The position numbers and the translations under genes are program-made. Shown here in pieces: positions 22,013 to 35,060 of a DNA stretch of 64,000 nucleotides. Origin of the DNA: Calliopum simillimum (Eukaryota; Arthropoda; Insecta; Diptera; Lauxaniidae). The DNA is taken from assembly GCA_951812925.1 (NCBI GenBank), contig OX638368.1, forward strand, positions 68,410,569 through 68,474,568. The letters are read 5' to 3'. How positions within the stretch are numbered: the first letter of the stretch is position 1; each line of letters opens with the position of its first letter. The notes beneath the pieces are model-generated. The model was given only the letters and a program-made list of their open reading frames with translations, made no database searches and was not told where the DNA came from.

Positions 22013-23465
22013 TGTTCCACTTTCGGGCATCCCACCTGGAGTTTCCCGATTTTGGACCACATTTCGGGCAAGCAGGCCTATAAATGTCTATAGCTCCACA
22101 ACCGTAACAAAAGACACGTCTTTCCTTTAAACAATCTTGAAATGAATGTCCAAACTCATCACAGTTCCAACATTTCATTGGGCTGCGTTCGACTACATTC
22201 AATGCCTCACAGATATCTTCATTATTAATTTTCATTACTTCGTTTTCAGCAGAAAGTTCCGAAACATTTCTGCGATACATGTTTGCACGCGGAAAAGATA
22301 CTGTTTTGGTGTCTTTTACAAACTTTTCGTGCTTTCGCACTTCTTTACGTAAGTCTGCAATAGTTCTGATATCTAAATGCAGAAGTTCCAGACGAATATC
22401 TGGTTTTAAATTTCTGATTGCTGTTTCGACTAATTCTACATCACTTAACGGAGCTCGAAGTCTATCGCAAAGCAACATAATTGTATCCAAAAATTGGTCA
22501 AATGACTCGTTAGGACCTTGCACTCTCTTTCGTATTTCATCTTTAATGTCGAAGTCTGTAATATACTCCTTGTATTGTCTACGAAGAGCTTCACAAAGAC
22601 TGAACCATTCAATATTGTCGTCAACTTGCCGGTGATACCGCCAAAACCACTGCTTTGCTTTTCCCTCAAAAAGCGAATGTACATGTTGACACAATAAATT
22701 AAAATCACCATTCAAATGATTGGCAGTTAATATGTTGACTCTATATATAAAGTCGTCAATTGAAATATCGGACGAGCCATTAAATTTAATTTGCCAATTT
22801 TTAATAACATTTGAGATTCTTTCGTTTCTCAAAGGATCCACTTCAGACGGACGGACAAATGGCATATCTCGTGGCCAATCTAGTGTCACAGCCGAAGCAG
22901 CATTGTAAGTGTTTGGTGGAGGTGCCGTTGGATTTGCATTGATATTCAAATTTTGTAGTTCAGTGAGAATAACATTTGCAACAGATGCTGCAATTTCCCT
23001 ACGAAAATCATTAATAGAATTAGATATCATCTGTTGTATTCGTTGATTTGACATATTGTTATGTAAACTGTTTCTAATTGATGGACTATTTCTATGCGAC
23101 GAATTATTCTCAGCTTGGTTTCTTGTTTGTTGTCTAGTCATAGGACGATTGCGAGAAATCGCAAGACGATCTCTCCCAGCATTAGCCTGAGAGTTAACAG
23201 AAATATTATTAGGGTTAGCCCTAATGTTTTGGAAATTTGTGATATTTGCTAATGTGCACGGTCGCCGACAAATTGGACATGTATCATTCTGTTCCAACCA
23301 TGTGCGTATGCAATTATCATGAAAATTATGTTTACATGGTGTTTCAACACGAGTGGAATTGTTAAGAAGCTCCTCACCACAAATGGTACAAGACACGCTA
23401 TTCAGTGGATCTTCCTCAGTAGGAAGTTGTATATCAATATTACTATAATTAAGATTAGGCATCAT
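22008..23465 (-). pseudogene. Duplicated RING-Gag, C-terminus replaced
   Basis: It is the same as the 494-aa Gag through RWDARKW, including the full RING-H2 finger, capsid core and both Cys-rich knuckles. The duplication junction then replaces the last ~10 residues with N-N-W and a stop from LINE sequence, giving 486 residues. One residue (Leu to Pro near 180) differs. It lacks pol downstream, so it could supply Gag only. It keeps its own leader, primer site and 5' LTR (24231-26737), so it might still be transcribed. Confidence 0.85.
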
Positions 23466-24202
23466 GGCAGATTTATCGCAAATTTATTTAAAAAAAGAAT
23501 TTTAGATTGATTAGAATTTATTAATCAAAAATTTCAGACCAACTCCACTTCGCAGGAAAAAGAAAAATTTATAAAAATTTGTAATCGAATTTCAATAAAA
23601 ATATTTTAGTTTTTTTTTAACTGCACTACTTAGAAAGGCTTATGGTGGTTAAAAGTTAAAGAGAGAATAAACAATTTTGTAATCGTATCGTTGGCAACAG
23701 AAAAAAATATAAATTTAAAACAAATGAAAATTGGTGATATCTCCCTCACGCGAGCAAACTTCGATTTAAATCAAGAGTTAAATCTCAAGCGCAAAAAAAA
23801 ATAACCGAAACCTTTTTAAAAAACTGAAGGAAATTTAAATCATTTTACTTTTTCTCAGCGAGTAATACCCGATATTAACCAAATATAAAATCTCTAACAT
23901 AAAAAAAAGGAAACGTATAAAATGTATGTAACAAATCGGTAATACTGAGCAATAGTGAGCTATATTCGATTCAAACCAAATATGGAATCTCAACTTTCTG
24001 CAAATCAGTATTATAAAAATTAAACTCATTCTTGCCTGAATAACTTTACGGTCCGAATTCAGTATTAGCAAAATTACGGATATCCAGTAAAATCAAAAAT
24101 TCAAGAAAAAAAAACGAATCAATAATTTCATTTGGGGCACTAGCGATATATATGTGATTAAAACTGTATAACGCTTAGGCATCCTTCACAGGAGTGCTGG
24201 GG

Positions 24203-24220
24203 GCCCCACGTTGGGCGCCA
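24203..24220 (-). other. Duplicated tRNA-Lys primer-binding site
   Basis: Identical to 18557-18574, 10 nt from the LTR that starts at 24231. Confidence 0.85.
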
Positions 24221-24230
24221 TTTTATTTTA

Positions 24231-26737
24231 TGTAACGAACCACTCCACCTGATTTCCGGTGGCACCTTCTGTTCGAACCAGTTCTGCACATCATGCTCAT
24301 GCTACAGCATAGCTCAGAGGCTTTGGGGTGGGGTGGCAGAACAAAAAGGTGACGTGGAGGACATAAACAAAAATCTCGTGCAGAACTATTTGGTGTCAAA
24401 AAAAAATCACCCTAAACAAAAACTGAGCAAATTTAGATTATTGATCCTATCTATTGAAGCTACTTAAGAAGGTTGCCAACGATATATCAAAGGATAAGGT
24501 GTTGTTCCCTTTGATGTATTTACCCACCCTGCCTGTTAATAAATAAACAATTTATTAACCCATTGTTACCTCTCTCTAACCCATCACCTTTCTTTTCGTG
24601 CAATTAAAGACAGAAATTAATCCATAAGTTAGTTAAAATTGAACTTTATTAAATTGGAATTTTAATACTTATTGTTATTAACATTTTATTCAGAAAGAAC
24701 TTATAGTTAACATTATGATGCACATACCCTACATTTAATTCAAAATATTTCATGCAAATTTCGTTTGTTAACAATTGTATCTTAATATTCTATTTTTGTC
24801 TCTTTAAATTCATTTACAAAAAAAAAAAACAACAATTTTTCTCATTACTTCTACACCTCAATTCAAAGTAAAACAACAACCAAATTCAAGAAACCAAAAA
24901 CAAAAAAATATCAATACTCAAATTTTCTCATGTTGTTTTAATAAAACAAAGCTATCTCGCTATCATCATGTTGACAAAACAAGATATTGAATTGGCAACA
25001 ATTTTCTCATGAGCACCCAACAAGTTCTAAATGATTATGTTCGCTCTCAGTATGTTGACGTAACAAACTGTGTAACTAGCAAGAGAAAACTTTTGTGAGT
25101 ATCAAACAAGTTCTAATTCAACGCGTTCGATCTCACTGCAGATTACCGATGCAAGCAGATTGTAGAGTACAAGTTTTATATTCACCACTTTTATGTTCGA
25201 TCGCTGCTCTCGCTCTCACGCAGCAGCATGCCAACAGAACCGCACACTCGCACAAACCCAATGCAAAAATGGTAAATTTAGAATATTTCAATGGGGCAGA
25301 ATTTTTAACTTGTATTGTAAATCTGCTTGCATGGGCGCCTGCTGATATGCTACAATATTTTGTTTAATACTTAGTGGTATTGTTAATTTTTACTCACTTT
25401 TGTTTCATATGTCCAACGATGAAAGGTACCAATCATGTTGTCCAATACGCGAAGCTAGATTATTAAAATATTGAATTTTGCAACATAACCAGATTTTAAG
25501 CCCTTAAGAAAATTTAGCTTGTATATTGGAATAGAATAATTTAAAATTTGAATATTGAAATTTTGAATTTTGAACCTTTATTTTTTTTCACAAAATTATG
25601 CACAAATCTAAATTCTCTTTTCAAAATTGCTAAGTTTCTCTTTTTAATTCACTTATGTTTAATTTAATAAATTTTGTTTTTTGTTTAGGTTTAATTTCTC
25701 AGTAGGGAATTCGAAGTTTGTAGACACTTAATGTTATGTGATTCCTATAACCTATGTATTTACAGCTATATTTTACGATAATCTTACTTTTTAATTTTTA
25801 ATATGCTTATAGTTTTTTGTTCAGTATTTTAACATTTTTTTTTGTTTCCGTTGTTCACTTACTACTTTCTTTAAACTATATAAATGACTTTTTTCTTTTT
25901 ATTTTATACTTTCCAAGTTAGGTACAAATTTTTTTTTTCCAATTATGTATACATAGAGTTTTTTTCTTGTAATTTTTTTTTTTACTTGCATACGATTCTA
26001 ACCGTATTTTTAATTCGCGTCTTTTTTTTTCCAACTATTCTTTTTTTTTATATATATTATCTTATCTTCACGATTTTTGTTTTTTAAGTATTTTTCATGA
26101 AATTTTCAATTTTATATAGTTTTTCTATGATTTTTCCTGATTTTCTGGTAATTAATACAGACTTTCAACCGGCATATTCAACACTCTAAACTTCACTGAA
26201 ATTTTAATTTTCTGCATGCTGATGCTAAGGCAAGTGTGAATAACATGATCGTTGGCTACCAGTGGTCGATCCTTTGTTGGGTTTTCGTCACTTTCCTAAA
26301 GTGATTTTTAGCTTTCATCCCCGCCTGAACATGCACTTTTTCCTTAGGCAATACTCCACACGCGTTAATCTCCTTTAAAATATTATTTTCGGCCTAATAT
26401 TTTGGTTTTTTATAGATTGATTTAAATACTTTATGTGGATTAAATTAAAGCACCTGTTTAAGTCAACACTTCATGTAAGAAAAGCCGAATTCTTCGGCGG
26501 AACTGACTGAGTTTCGAAAATCTATTATGCTCAAATTATTATTCAGTGGAACTTTCGAAAAGAAGAGGTTCAAAAAAGTCATGTTGCCAGTGGCGTTTTC
26601 AAAGCTTGCAAAATTTATCAAAACCATTTAAGTACAAACAAAAAATTTAAAAATATAAATATTTAGAAATAAAAAAAAGAATGATATATCAATAAAATAT
26701 TTACGATAAAATTTAGCTTATGCCAGCAACCCTTACA
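24231..26737 (-). repeat. Third LTR copy (2507 bp), from the duplication
   Basis: It is followed by the same ATCT and Gypsy flank as the 18585-21100 LTR, showing that it arose by segmental duplication rather than transposition. Confidence 0.95.
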
Positions 26738-26819
26738 ATCTACCATTACGTTGTATCTTTCGATAAAAACTCGTGGTCGTATGTCATAAGTCTGAGAAAT
26801 ATGATCACAAAACCGCTTC

Positions 26820-29522
26820 TCATTTATTTTTTTTTTTTTATTTATTTATTTATTTATTATTATTAATTGATATAAATCCTTATGCTAAAGATTACAAAGA
26901 ACCTTATAATGACAGCATAAGTCACTTTAATTCTTTACAAAAGCATGTGGAATAAATAAATTTGATTTAACAATGTAAAACAACTAATTAAAAATAATTT
27001 AAAACTTAATTAAATTTGACATTAGAATTGATTGACTTAATTAAAGATTACAAAACTTAAATTGCAAAAGAATCACAACTGAATACAAAATAATAAAAAA
27101 TAGGGGCCTACATAAAACAATACTACAAGTCAGGAAATTGCTATAAAGTTAATTTTTTAAAAAGTTCTTCTATGAAACGTGATGCGTTGCAGGTATTTTG
27201 CAGCTGATGTGGCAGAGAATTCCAAAGACGTATTCCGTAAACAAAGAATTGCCGTTCTGATGCCAGCAGATTATGTCGCATGTATATTAACTGTTTTGAA
27301 CGTTGGGATCTTGAAAATCTGAGTTTATTGTACAGATATGATGGTTCTTTGGTGATTATTATTTTATGTAAAAGAAGTAAAGTTCTACTCTAAAAGTTTG
27401 TCAAAGGTCATGGAAAATATCCGTTTCGCAAAATATGATGTGTGGTCATATTTTTTCAGGCCAAATATATACCTTGTAATATTATTATAAAGTACATTCG
27501 GTTTACGTTTGACGGCACTATCACAGTTAGCAAATATTTCGCAACCAGTGTTGGAATCAGATAAGATTTGGCCAAAAGCATTCTTATGTGCTGCGGTGTG
27601 AAGTGCTGTGTTATCCAAAGCGTACGTAGCATTCCATACACTTTACCAATTGTTCCACGTGAGAGTTTCATTAAATGTAATACCCAAATGTTTTGCAGAG
27701 TCTGCGAAAATTATTTCGGAATTGTTCATTATCACTTTAGGGAATTGAGAATGATCTAAGGGCTTTTTGTAGATAATTAGACATTTCGATTTGGATGCAT
27801 TCAGACATAGACCGTTATTCGATGCCCAGTGAAAAATATTTTCCAGATCATTATTTGTGTCCTGTATCAAATGAGTAATTTTTTTTAGTGGGGAACTCGC
27901 ATAAAGTTGAACGTCATCCGCGTACAAGTGAATTTTTGAACATTGCAAAGAATTAGGAAGGTCGTTGATGAACAAAAGAGGTCCAATAACAGATCCTTGA
28001 GGGACCCCCCGTATGAGCGGAAGGTGTTAAGATAGTGAATCACCTATGCTTACTGCCTGAGTTCTTCCATTTAAATAAGTGAAAATAAGCTTAGTTGCTG
28101 TGGACGAGAAATTGTACATTTTTCTAAGTTTGGTACATAGAATGGTGTGATCAACACAGTCAAACGCTTTTGAATGATCAAGTAAAGTAAGTAGCGTAGC
28201 CTCACTGTTATCTAATTTTGAACGAATTTCTTCCGAAACATTCAATAAAGCAGTAACGCAACTTCTATTTGTCCTATAGCCGGACTGCAATTCAGTTAAT
28301 ACATTCTCACGATTGACAAATTCATTTATTTGTTTTTTCAGTACAATTTCAAACACTTTTGATAAGTATGGAAGTATTGCAATTAGTCGAAACTCATTGC
28401 TAGCTTTAGGAATTGGGATTATTTTCGCCGACTTCCAACTGGCCGGAAAAGTCGAAGTAGTGAGGACAAAATTAAAAATGTGGGTTAAATATGGCAATAG
28501 TTTTGGCAGTAATAATTTAAGGAACCTCGGATGTATGCAATCAAAACCTATCGCGTTAGATTTGACGTCATAAAATCTTCTTAATACATCGTCTTGACTA
28601 ACGCAGGAGAAATCAAATCTATTTCCTGAATAAGCAGTTGAAACAGAACTTTCGTAATGATTCGATGATACTGTAGGTATGGATAAATTACAAAATTTCT
28701 CGTTTAACAAATCGGGATCGATTCTATCAATGAAGTGTGTAGTGTGTTTACCTAAACCAATATTTCGTATGCGTTGCCATTTTTCTTTGCTGCCAACGGC
28801 ATTACTGAATTCTTCTGTGTAAAATTCTAATTTTGCAATTTTAATATTTTTTACTACTTCGATTTTCAGATCGCGGTATATTTTATGTAAGTAAGATGTT
28901 TTATATCTTTTCCAACGATTATATGCCGCATTTCTTTCAATTATTTTCTGTTGTATACTTGCGTTGAACCAAGGACGTAGACCGTGTTTAATATTTTTAT
29001 TTCGAAGACGAACTAATTTTTCGAAAAGATTGTTTACATGAATTTGTAAATAAACCACCATTTCATCGACGAATGTCATGTAATAAAGTTCGTTCCAGTT
29101 GATATTTGACACTTCAATTTCCAATGACTCTAAATCTATATTTCTAAAATCACGATAGGGAAACGATAGTGTAGTGTTATACAAATTAAAGTCATAAGAC
29201 ATGAAAATTAAATCATGTTTTGAAAAAATTGGGACAGAAATTTGATCATAAATCAGTACTTTTGCTGAGTCATTCACGAAAAAGACATCCAAAAGAGTAT
29301 CCGAGGTCTTTGTGAAATGAGTGGGTAACGTATAATTTACGCAAGTTAAGCCTAAAGTAAGCATTCCATCCGTCAGATTAGTTTCTTTCAAAATATTACT
29401 GTTCAAGTCTCCAGCAATGATAATGTTTGTATATGCAAGTGACAAATTTTCCAAAATTTCGAAAAATGGTAGTAAATCTATATTTCGATTTGGTCTGTAT
29501 GCACAGCAAATTAAAACAGTCA
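26820..29522 (-). mobile_element. 5'-truncated LINE (Jockey/CR1-like)
   Basis: It reads from part-way through the endonuclease at 29522 to a TAAA/TAA-rich tail at 26822-26870. Gypsy sequence lies on both sides. The 5' truncation is typical of LINE insertion. I could not identify a convincing target duplication. Its 3' part is duplicated at 21181-22012. Confidence 0.85.
27149..29522 (-). pseudogene. LINE ORF2: endonuclease end, reverse transcriptase
   Basis: The frame opens inside the AP endonuclease (CAYRPNRN, then IIIAGDLNSN, LLDVFFV, SKHDLI). Reverse transcriptase follows: WKSAKIIPIPK, LTELQSGYRTNRSC, LDHSKAFDCVDH (first catalytic Asp region), GVPQGSVIGPLL, and the active-site box LYADDVQLY near 27917. 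A TAA at 28027-28029 interrupts it in frame. A frameshift occurs near 27650, within the sequence that also forms the duplication breakpoint, and another near 27560. The C-terminus (LRTLWITQHFTP, RLWNSLPHQLQN) matches the end of insect LINE polyproteins. There is no ORF1 because of 5' truncation. Confidence 0.88.
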
Positions 29523-30195
29523 GACAAAAGTTTTACAATTTTGGCACTGTGCGGTTGCTTTGCCAAATGCCTATTATCAGACAACTCAGTAAGGTTTACG
29601 TTCTTAGGCTCAATTTATTAGCACAAGAAGGCAGTAAATTCTTTGGAATTTCTTTCTATAAACAAACTCAAACTCAAAAGCATGTAAGAAAGCCCACTAT
29701 CACTGCAGTCGGTTAGTAAAATCAAGTTTTAACGTAAAGCCTTACACTCAGTAACAACTAAGCCACACATGTGTAACCGCATTGACAACAGCAAGAGTCT
29801 CCAACTCATACGAGTGGTACTTGGGACTTAGCAGTCCAAGTATGCTTGCTATAATAGACTACCATAAAACACATTACACCATATTTCTAAATTAAAACAG
29901 CACCGTAACCAATAGCTCTATCATCTTTCTGAAGCTCTATTAGATAGAAAGTATTAAATAATGTTAACATAAACTCAAAACTCAAATGGATACTATTTGC
30001 TGTTTTATAGCTTGATGCACTAGTTTTCAATCAATTCTATTCTTACTAGAAGTCAAAATATACAATGGTGTCATGACTTGGTAAACCTAGGAATAGACTT
30101 CCTAAAATATGATGCAAGTCCTATAAATAAGCTTAATTGAGTAACGGTTTCACGTGAAGGAAGAGTTCTTAAAGCTGCAATCTTGTTGGCTTTCG
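29523..30195 (-). pseudogene. Ancient Gypsy reverse transcriptase end and RNase H
   Basis: The minus strand shows RETVTQLSLFIGLASYFRKS near 30080-30150, the conserved thumb motif of Gypsy reverse transcriptases. After several stops come RNase H traces (DDRAIGYGAVL and VVYYSKHTW in neighbouring positions). It continues the 41.1-kb fragment across the 2.2-kb-LTR element. Confidence 0.8.
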
Positions 30196-30199
30196 GTTT

Positions 30200-32416
30200 T
30201 GTGGCGGACAGCTAACAAATAATTTTTTGTTTTAAACCTTAAAGTACACGAACACACCTACTTTGAATATCCCAGTACTGCCAACCTTGAACAATAAAGA
30301 AACCAGGGAGATACTGTCATCGATAATGACAGATGAAAATGAAGACGGCCAACTTCGTTGAAACTTCCGGCCTTGACTATTTGGAATTGAAGCTGAGCTG
30401 ACGTGTAGCCGCAATATAATCTTGAAAAATCAAACTATAAATAAAATTAAAAATAAATTGATATTTTCAAAAACAGTTGTTGAAGGAAAAAGATTCTCAA
30501 CACACAATTAAAAAACGTAAAAACGAAGGAAGCAGAACATAAATAAAGTTATTCTAAAATAACTAATCTAAAATAACTAATGAGCAGCTTGGCTTGAAAT
30601 TTGAGGTTATAGACAAACATTATCTTTAGGAATCTTCGAAGAAAGTCCACGATTTAAAGCAAAAGTGGCAAAATTAAATCATCACCGCAATCTAAAAAAT
30701 TTGCGACATTAAGACGTCATCGGTGTACAAGTAGTAGCAGTCATCAGCAGTTTGGCAATCAATCATTAACCCTCGGGAGACCTTTCAAGGAAAAATATAA
30801 AAAAGAAGAAAACAGGTACATTGTCCTAAAAAGAAAAGAAACAAGTTTGTCTAAAAAAGAAAGAAAATAAATAGGTACATTGTGCTAAAAAAAGAAAAAA
30901 AAAAGAAACCAAAAATGATCTTAAAAAAAAAGGAAAAATTAAAAAAACAAGTATGCTAACTATAAAGAAAAACAAAATAGAAATAAGGTGCGAAAACTTA
31001 AAAAAAAGTGATTAGTTTTACAAAAAGTTATTTTTTTTGGTTAGCTAATTTTATTGTGCTAGGCAGCTTATATACAGAAATTTGTGATAGGTTTTCCTTT
31101 TTGTGTTCAAAATATTCTATAATTTTGGTTCGTCGGTCGATACCTGAAATTTGGCGCCAGGTGGTTAGGTAGGTCAGACCCACTAATTTTAACGGAACCT
31201 TTGTGCAAAAAAAAAAAGAAACAAAAACAGCAGTTAAGTGTAAAAGAAAAGGAAAGAAAAGAAAACCTAAAAGTATAACTATGTAGGTAAAAATTAGTAT
31301 GTTTTTCTAAAAAGTTAAAACGTAGGAAAATAGACCTAAGAATTCATTTTTTTTTGTTAAAAAGAAGAGTTTCGCACTTACCTGATCAATTATACTTACC
31401 TGTTATACTTACCTGTTCAATTAATCTTACCTTATATTGTTTACTTGTATCATAATACGTACCTTTATGTTTATGTGTCTATTGTGAGTATACCTTTAAA
31501 GTAAAAAAAAAAAAAGACAAGAAAATAGTTTAAAAAAAAAAACAGAAAGAAATAGTAAATACATACGTAAAATAATTTTAAGTAGTATGTAAAACCTTAT
31601 AAAACGTGTATGTTGTAACCCTAAGAACCTATACTTACCTATGTTTACCTATAAGAACATCATTATTTTCCATTAACCCTCCGGTGACCTTAAAAAAAAA
31701 TTAAAATAAAAGAAAAAAAAAAGGATTTAAAGTTTAGGTTGCTAGCAAAATAAAAAAATGTTAAGTTGCTAAAATAAGAAATAAATAAAAATTTAAATGT
31801 TTAAGTTCAACGTTAGTTACTTACTATAACTTACCGTTAGTTGTACCTCCTAAGATATTTATATTTTGTATTTGCATTACAATTTCATTTATAGGATATA
31901 AGTTATCCTACCTTTGTATTAGTTACCTACTTTGTAATAAACATGTTGTACAATTGTAATTTTTGATTTCGTGTTTGTTTATTTAAAAATGGAGTAGAAA
32001 TCTTTTTCAGGTTAAGGTGCAGTACCAGTAAAGAAGGAACGTTATGGCAAGGGGCATTTGCTTTAGACTTTAATAAGTACTATGGTTGGCCGGATTGGTC
32101 ATGTGGGAGGGCAGTTAGGTGCATTACATCTGAGCACCAGTGGGAAAGAATAATAAGGATTTTTTCTTTGTGCTAAAAATGTTCGGCTACTTTTGCTGGC
32201 GTAATCTATTACTATTATTTGATGACACAATTCTCTTTTCTATCTCTTTCCTTCTACCATTTGGGGAATCTTTTTGTTTTTTTTTTTTTATTGGCACATT
32301 TAAGATTTGAATATGACGGTTAGGAAGCGCACAAGAACCCCGCATTTTCTGGCGAGCTCGAGCCGAGCAAAAATAACACCATCTATGTTCCAGCGTTTCC
32401 CCACCTGATCTTTATA
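30200..32416 (+). repeat. 5' LTR (about 2217 bp) of the 2.2-kb-LTR element
   Basis: Long A-rich and AAAAGAAAA-rich stretches. It differs from the 38933 copy by scattered substitutions, a 15-bp indel near 30560, and homopolymer changes. Confidence 0.9.
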
Positions 32417-32418
32417 TT

Positions 32419-32436
32419 TGGCGCCCAACGTACAGG
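32419..32436 (+). other. Primer-binding site, tRNA-Lys-like
   Basis: TGGCGCCCAACGTACAGG lies 2 nt after the LTR end. The first 13 nt agree with the tRNA-Lys(CTT) site of the other element and the last five do not. Confidence 0.7.
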
Positions 32437-33423
32437 CATTTAAAAGATGTCTGCCATTTGACTCTCGTCGAGTTTTGAATGTATGGGCTACCGTACGTCC
32501 TGGACAGCATAACCCACAGTGGTATAGCTATGCCTGAGTTGCGACGGTAATTCGTTCTGGAGAAACTAGATTCGACTTAAATGAACATCGACGAAGCGTG
32601 AAGGAATGGATCGAGCCCATGTGGTACGTCATGATTTTGTAGAAAACTACCGCGTTTCATTCGCGGCCCTTGAGCAAAATTGGTTCCTGAACTCAGACTC
32701 GACTTACAGTTTTGATAATTTTTTCTTTTTTTAAATTTTTGGTTTTTCTCTTTTCTTTCTTTCCGATTTCTTTCATTATTTTCGTAAGTTTATAGTGGCA
32801 CTTGGTTTTGGCAGTTGGTGAGTCAAGCTTATTGCTTACAATGCAAAACTTTCGCTGGCCACTGGCAGGATCAAGGACATCAACTACGAACTTCACAACT
32901 TCTACCTAATCTATTTTTGATTTCCCTTGCCGACACTTTTACACTAAAGATCATGAGTGAAATGATAATTCAGTCGATTATTTTTTTTTCTCATTAAAAT
33001 TTATATGTCTGTAGATTCTTTCATTTTTAATTACAAAGCTATGAACGGTATGCTTGTTACTTTAAATAACATTAAAGTAAATCAAGTATACAATTCAATA
33101 TCTAGAACTTTGAACAAATAAAATCTATATTTTCTTACTTAAGCCTATACGTTCCTTACTACACTGCGAAAAATAACCTTAACATTTAAGATATTGATAT
33201 AATATTTAAAACTATAAATACTTAATTTTCATTGCATGATATTTACAGGTAGTCGTGTAAACGTCGTTTTTGTGTCATAAACATTTATTGATCTAGCTTA
33301 TTAAGATACAGCAAACTCTTGCACAATTTATATAAATACTATTGGTGTAAATTTTTTCGATCGAGACTAAATCAGTCTTGTCAATTAGGTAACTTAAGCG
33401 AATCTCTTTATGATAATTAGGAT
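32437..33423 (+). other. Leader of the 2.2-kb-LTR element
   Basis: About 990 bp with no recognisable gene, AT-rich in its second half. Confidence 0.6.
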
Positions 33424-35060
33424 ATGATCACCCGATCTTTTGGCAAAAGTAGAACAGTCAATAACAGTAATTCAATTCGCGGACGAGGAAGAGGTAGAGG
33501 GAATTCTGTCTCAAATCGAGGTTTAAGCAGAGTAGGTTTCAGAAGCCAAAATAGACTGGAGCCAACAATGGCGTCGACAACGACCACTACTACAACTTCA
33601 AACACAGTTCCAACCATGTCCGTAGCTTCAGGTAGTCAGAACGCCTTGAATGCAAATGGTGGCCAAATCGGTAACCCAAATTCGAGTGGTAGTTCAGGAG
33701 GCAATGCTTTAAATGCTACCATACCATCCCCTACGTACAGTAGCTTATCTGCGCAAGGATTTAGGGAAGAATTTAGACAGGAGATTCCACCACAACAGCC
33801 TGTACACACGGTCACACCTAGTACGGTAGTAAATGCACAAGGGTTAACACTTAGAGACTACATTAATGCTAGTAATGGTATGTTGCAAGCAACCATTTTA
33901 CGCGATGTTGAAGCAATCATTCAGAGGCTTGTACCACCCCTGATTACCCAGTCAGGGGTGGTACAAACCTGAGAAATACATCATCTCCAGTCGGGATGTC
34001 AAATAGGCTTGAGAACGATGCTGACATGTATAACAGACAACCGCAAATGAGTAGTGAACAACAACCACAGGCTCGCCATTATAACAATGCGCAGAATGGT
34101 AACTTTGTCAATCATAATCCTCAGCAACCATTCACTCACTATTTTCACCATCAACCCGAAGTTCTTAATCCGCAATTAGTGCAACAACAAAATCCAACGA
34201 ACTTCTATGCCCACTATAGTAATTTGCCTAAGCATTTGTCCTTGATTAAGTGGGGCATCAAATTTGACGGATCTCCGAACTCCAGTACCATTGAAGATTT
34301 CTTGTTTAGAGTTGAATCACTCCGCCAAGACTTTAGTTGTCCCTGGGGAGAGTTAATAAAACAGTTTCATCAACTATTGTCGGGTGAAGCAGCTGACTAG
34401 TTTTGGACATATAGAAGAGAAAATTCCAACATCCAATGGGAGTCCTTGAAATCTACGATGCAGCGAAAATTCAGGAGGTTCACAAACGATTTTGAAATCC
34501 AACGCAAAATAATGGAAAGACGTCAGCTTCCAAACGAATCTGTCGAAGTTTTTTGTAAGGAGATCGTATTGCTGAAAAATCAAATGCGTGACCCGATACC
34601 TGAATTCGAACTCTTCAGGATTGTCAAGGACAACCTAAAAGAAAGTGTAGGCCAGTTAGTCTTTGCAATTCAGTTTAATTCTATGGACAGATTAGTAGAA
34701 GAGTGCAAACGCGCAGAGAGAAACATAGCGGAGAGGCAAAAAGAACGCGATGGTTTCTGGAATTGGCCGGCGAAAAAAGTAAATGAGCTTGAGTTTGAAG
34801 ACCCACAAGAAGGTTTCCTTGACATAGAAGCCTTGAATTCCCAACAGTTTAAGCCTAAAGCACAATTTGTGTGTTGGAACTGTGGCATGGCTGGCCATGG
34901 TTTTTATGAGTGTACCTCATCACAAAGAAACATATTTTGTTATCGATGTGGAGCCAAAAACGTCACTGTTCCAAACTGCACTCAATGCCAGGGAAACGGG
35001 CTTGTGAACAGAAAACCAGCTGGTATTTCGGTTCATCTCCCAAAGAACCAGCAACAGTAG
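33424..35060 (+). pseudogene. Gag of the 2.2-kb-LTR element, broken
   Basis: The N-terminus (MITRSFGK, then RGRGRGRG) is basic and Gly/Arg-rich and there is no RING. A frameshift separates 33424-33972 from 33996 onward. The capsid core (KWGIKFDGSPNSSTIEDFLF) is cut by an in-frame TAG at 34398-34400 where the related element has Trp (KQWFWRY versus AAD-stop-FWTY). The remainder (34446-35060) includes LPNESVEVFCKEI, the CCHC knuckle CWNCGMAGHGFYEC and a second Cys cluster CYRCGAKN…CTQC. The order matches the RING-Gag from capsid onward. Confidence 0.88.

Larger units (their letters stand above)
22013..27650. repeat. Tandem duplication, unit B (5638 bp)
   Basis: Second copy of 16366-22012. The 9-bp length difference is mostly in a T run (25970s). 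The LINE continues normally past its right end. Confidence 0.95.
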
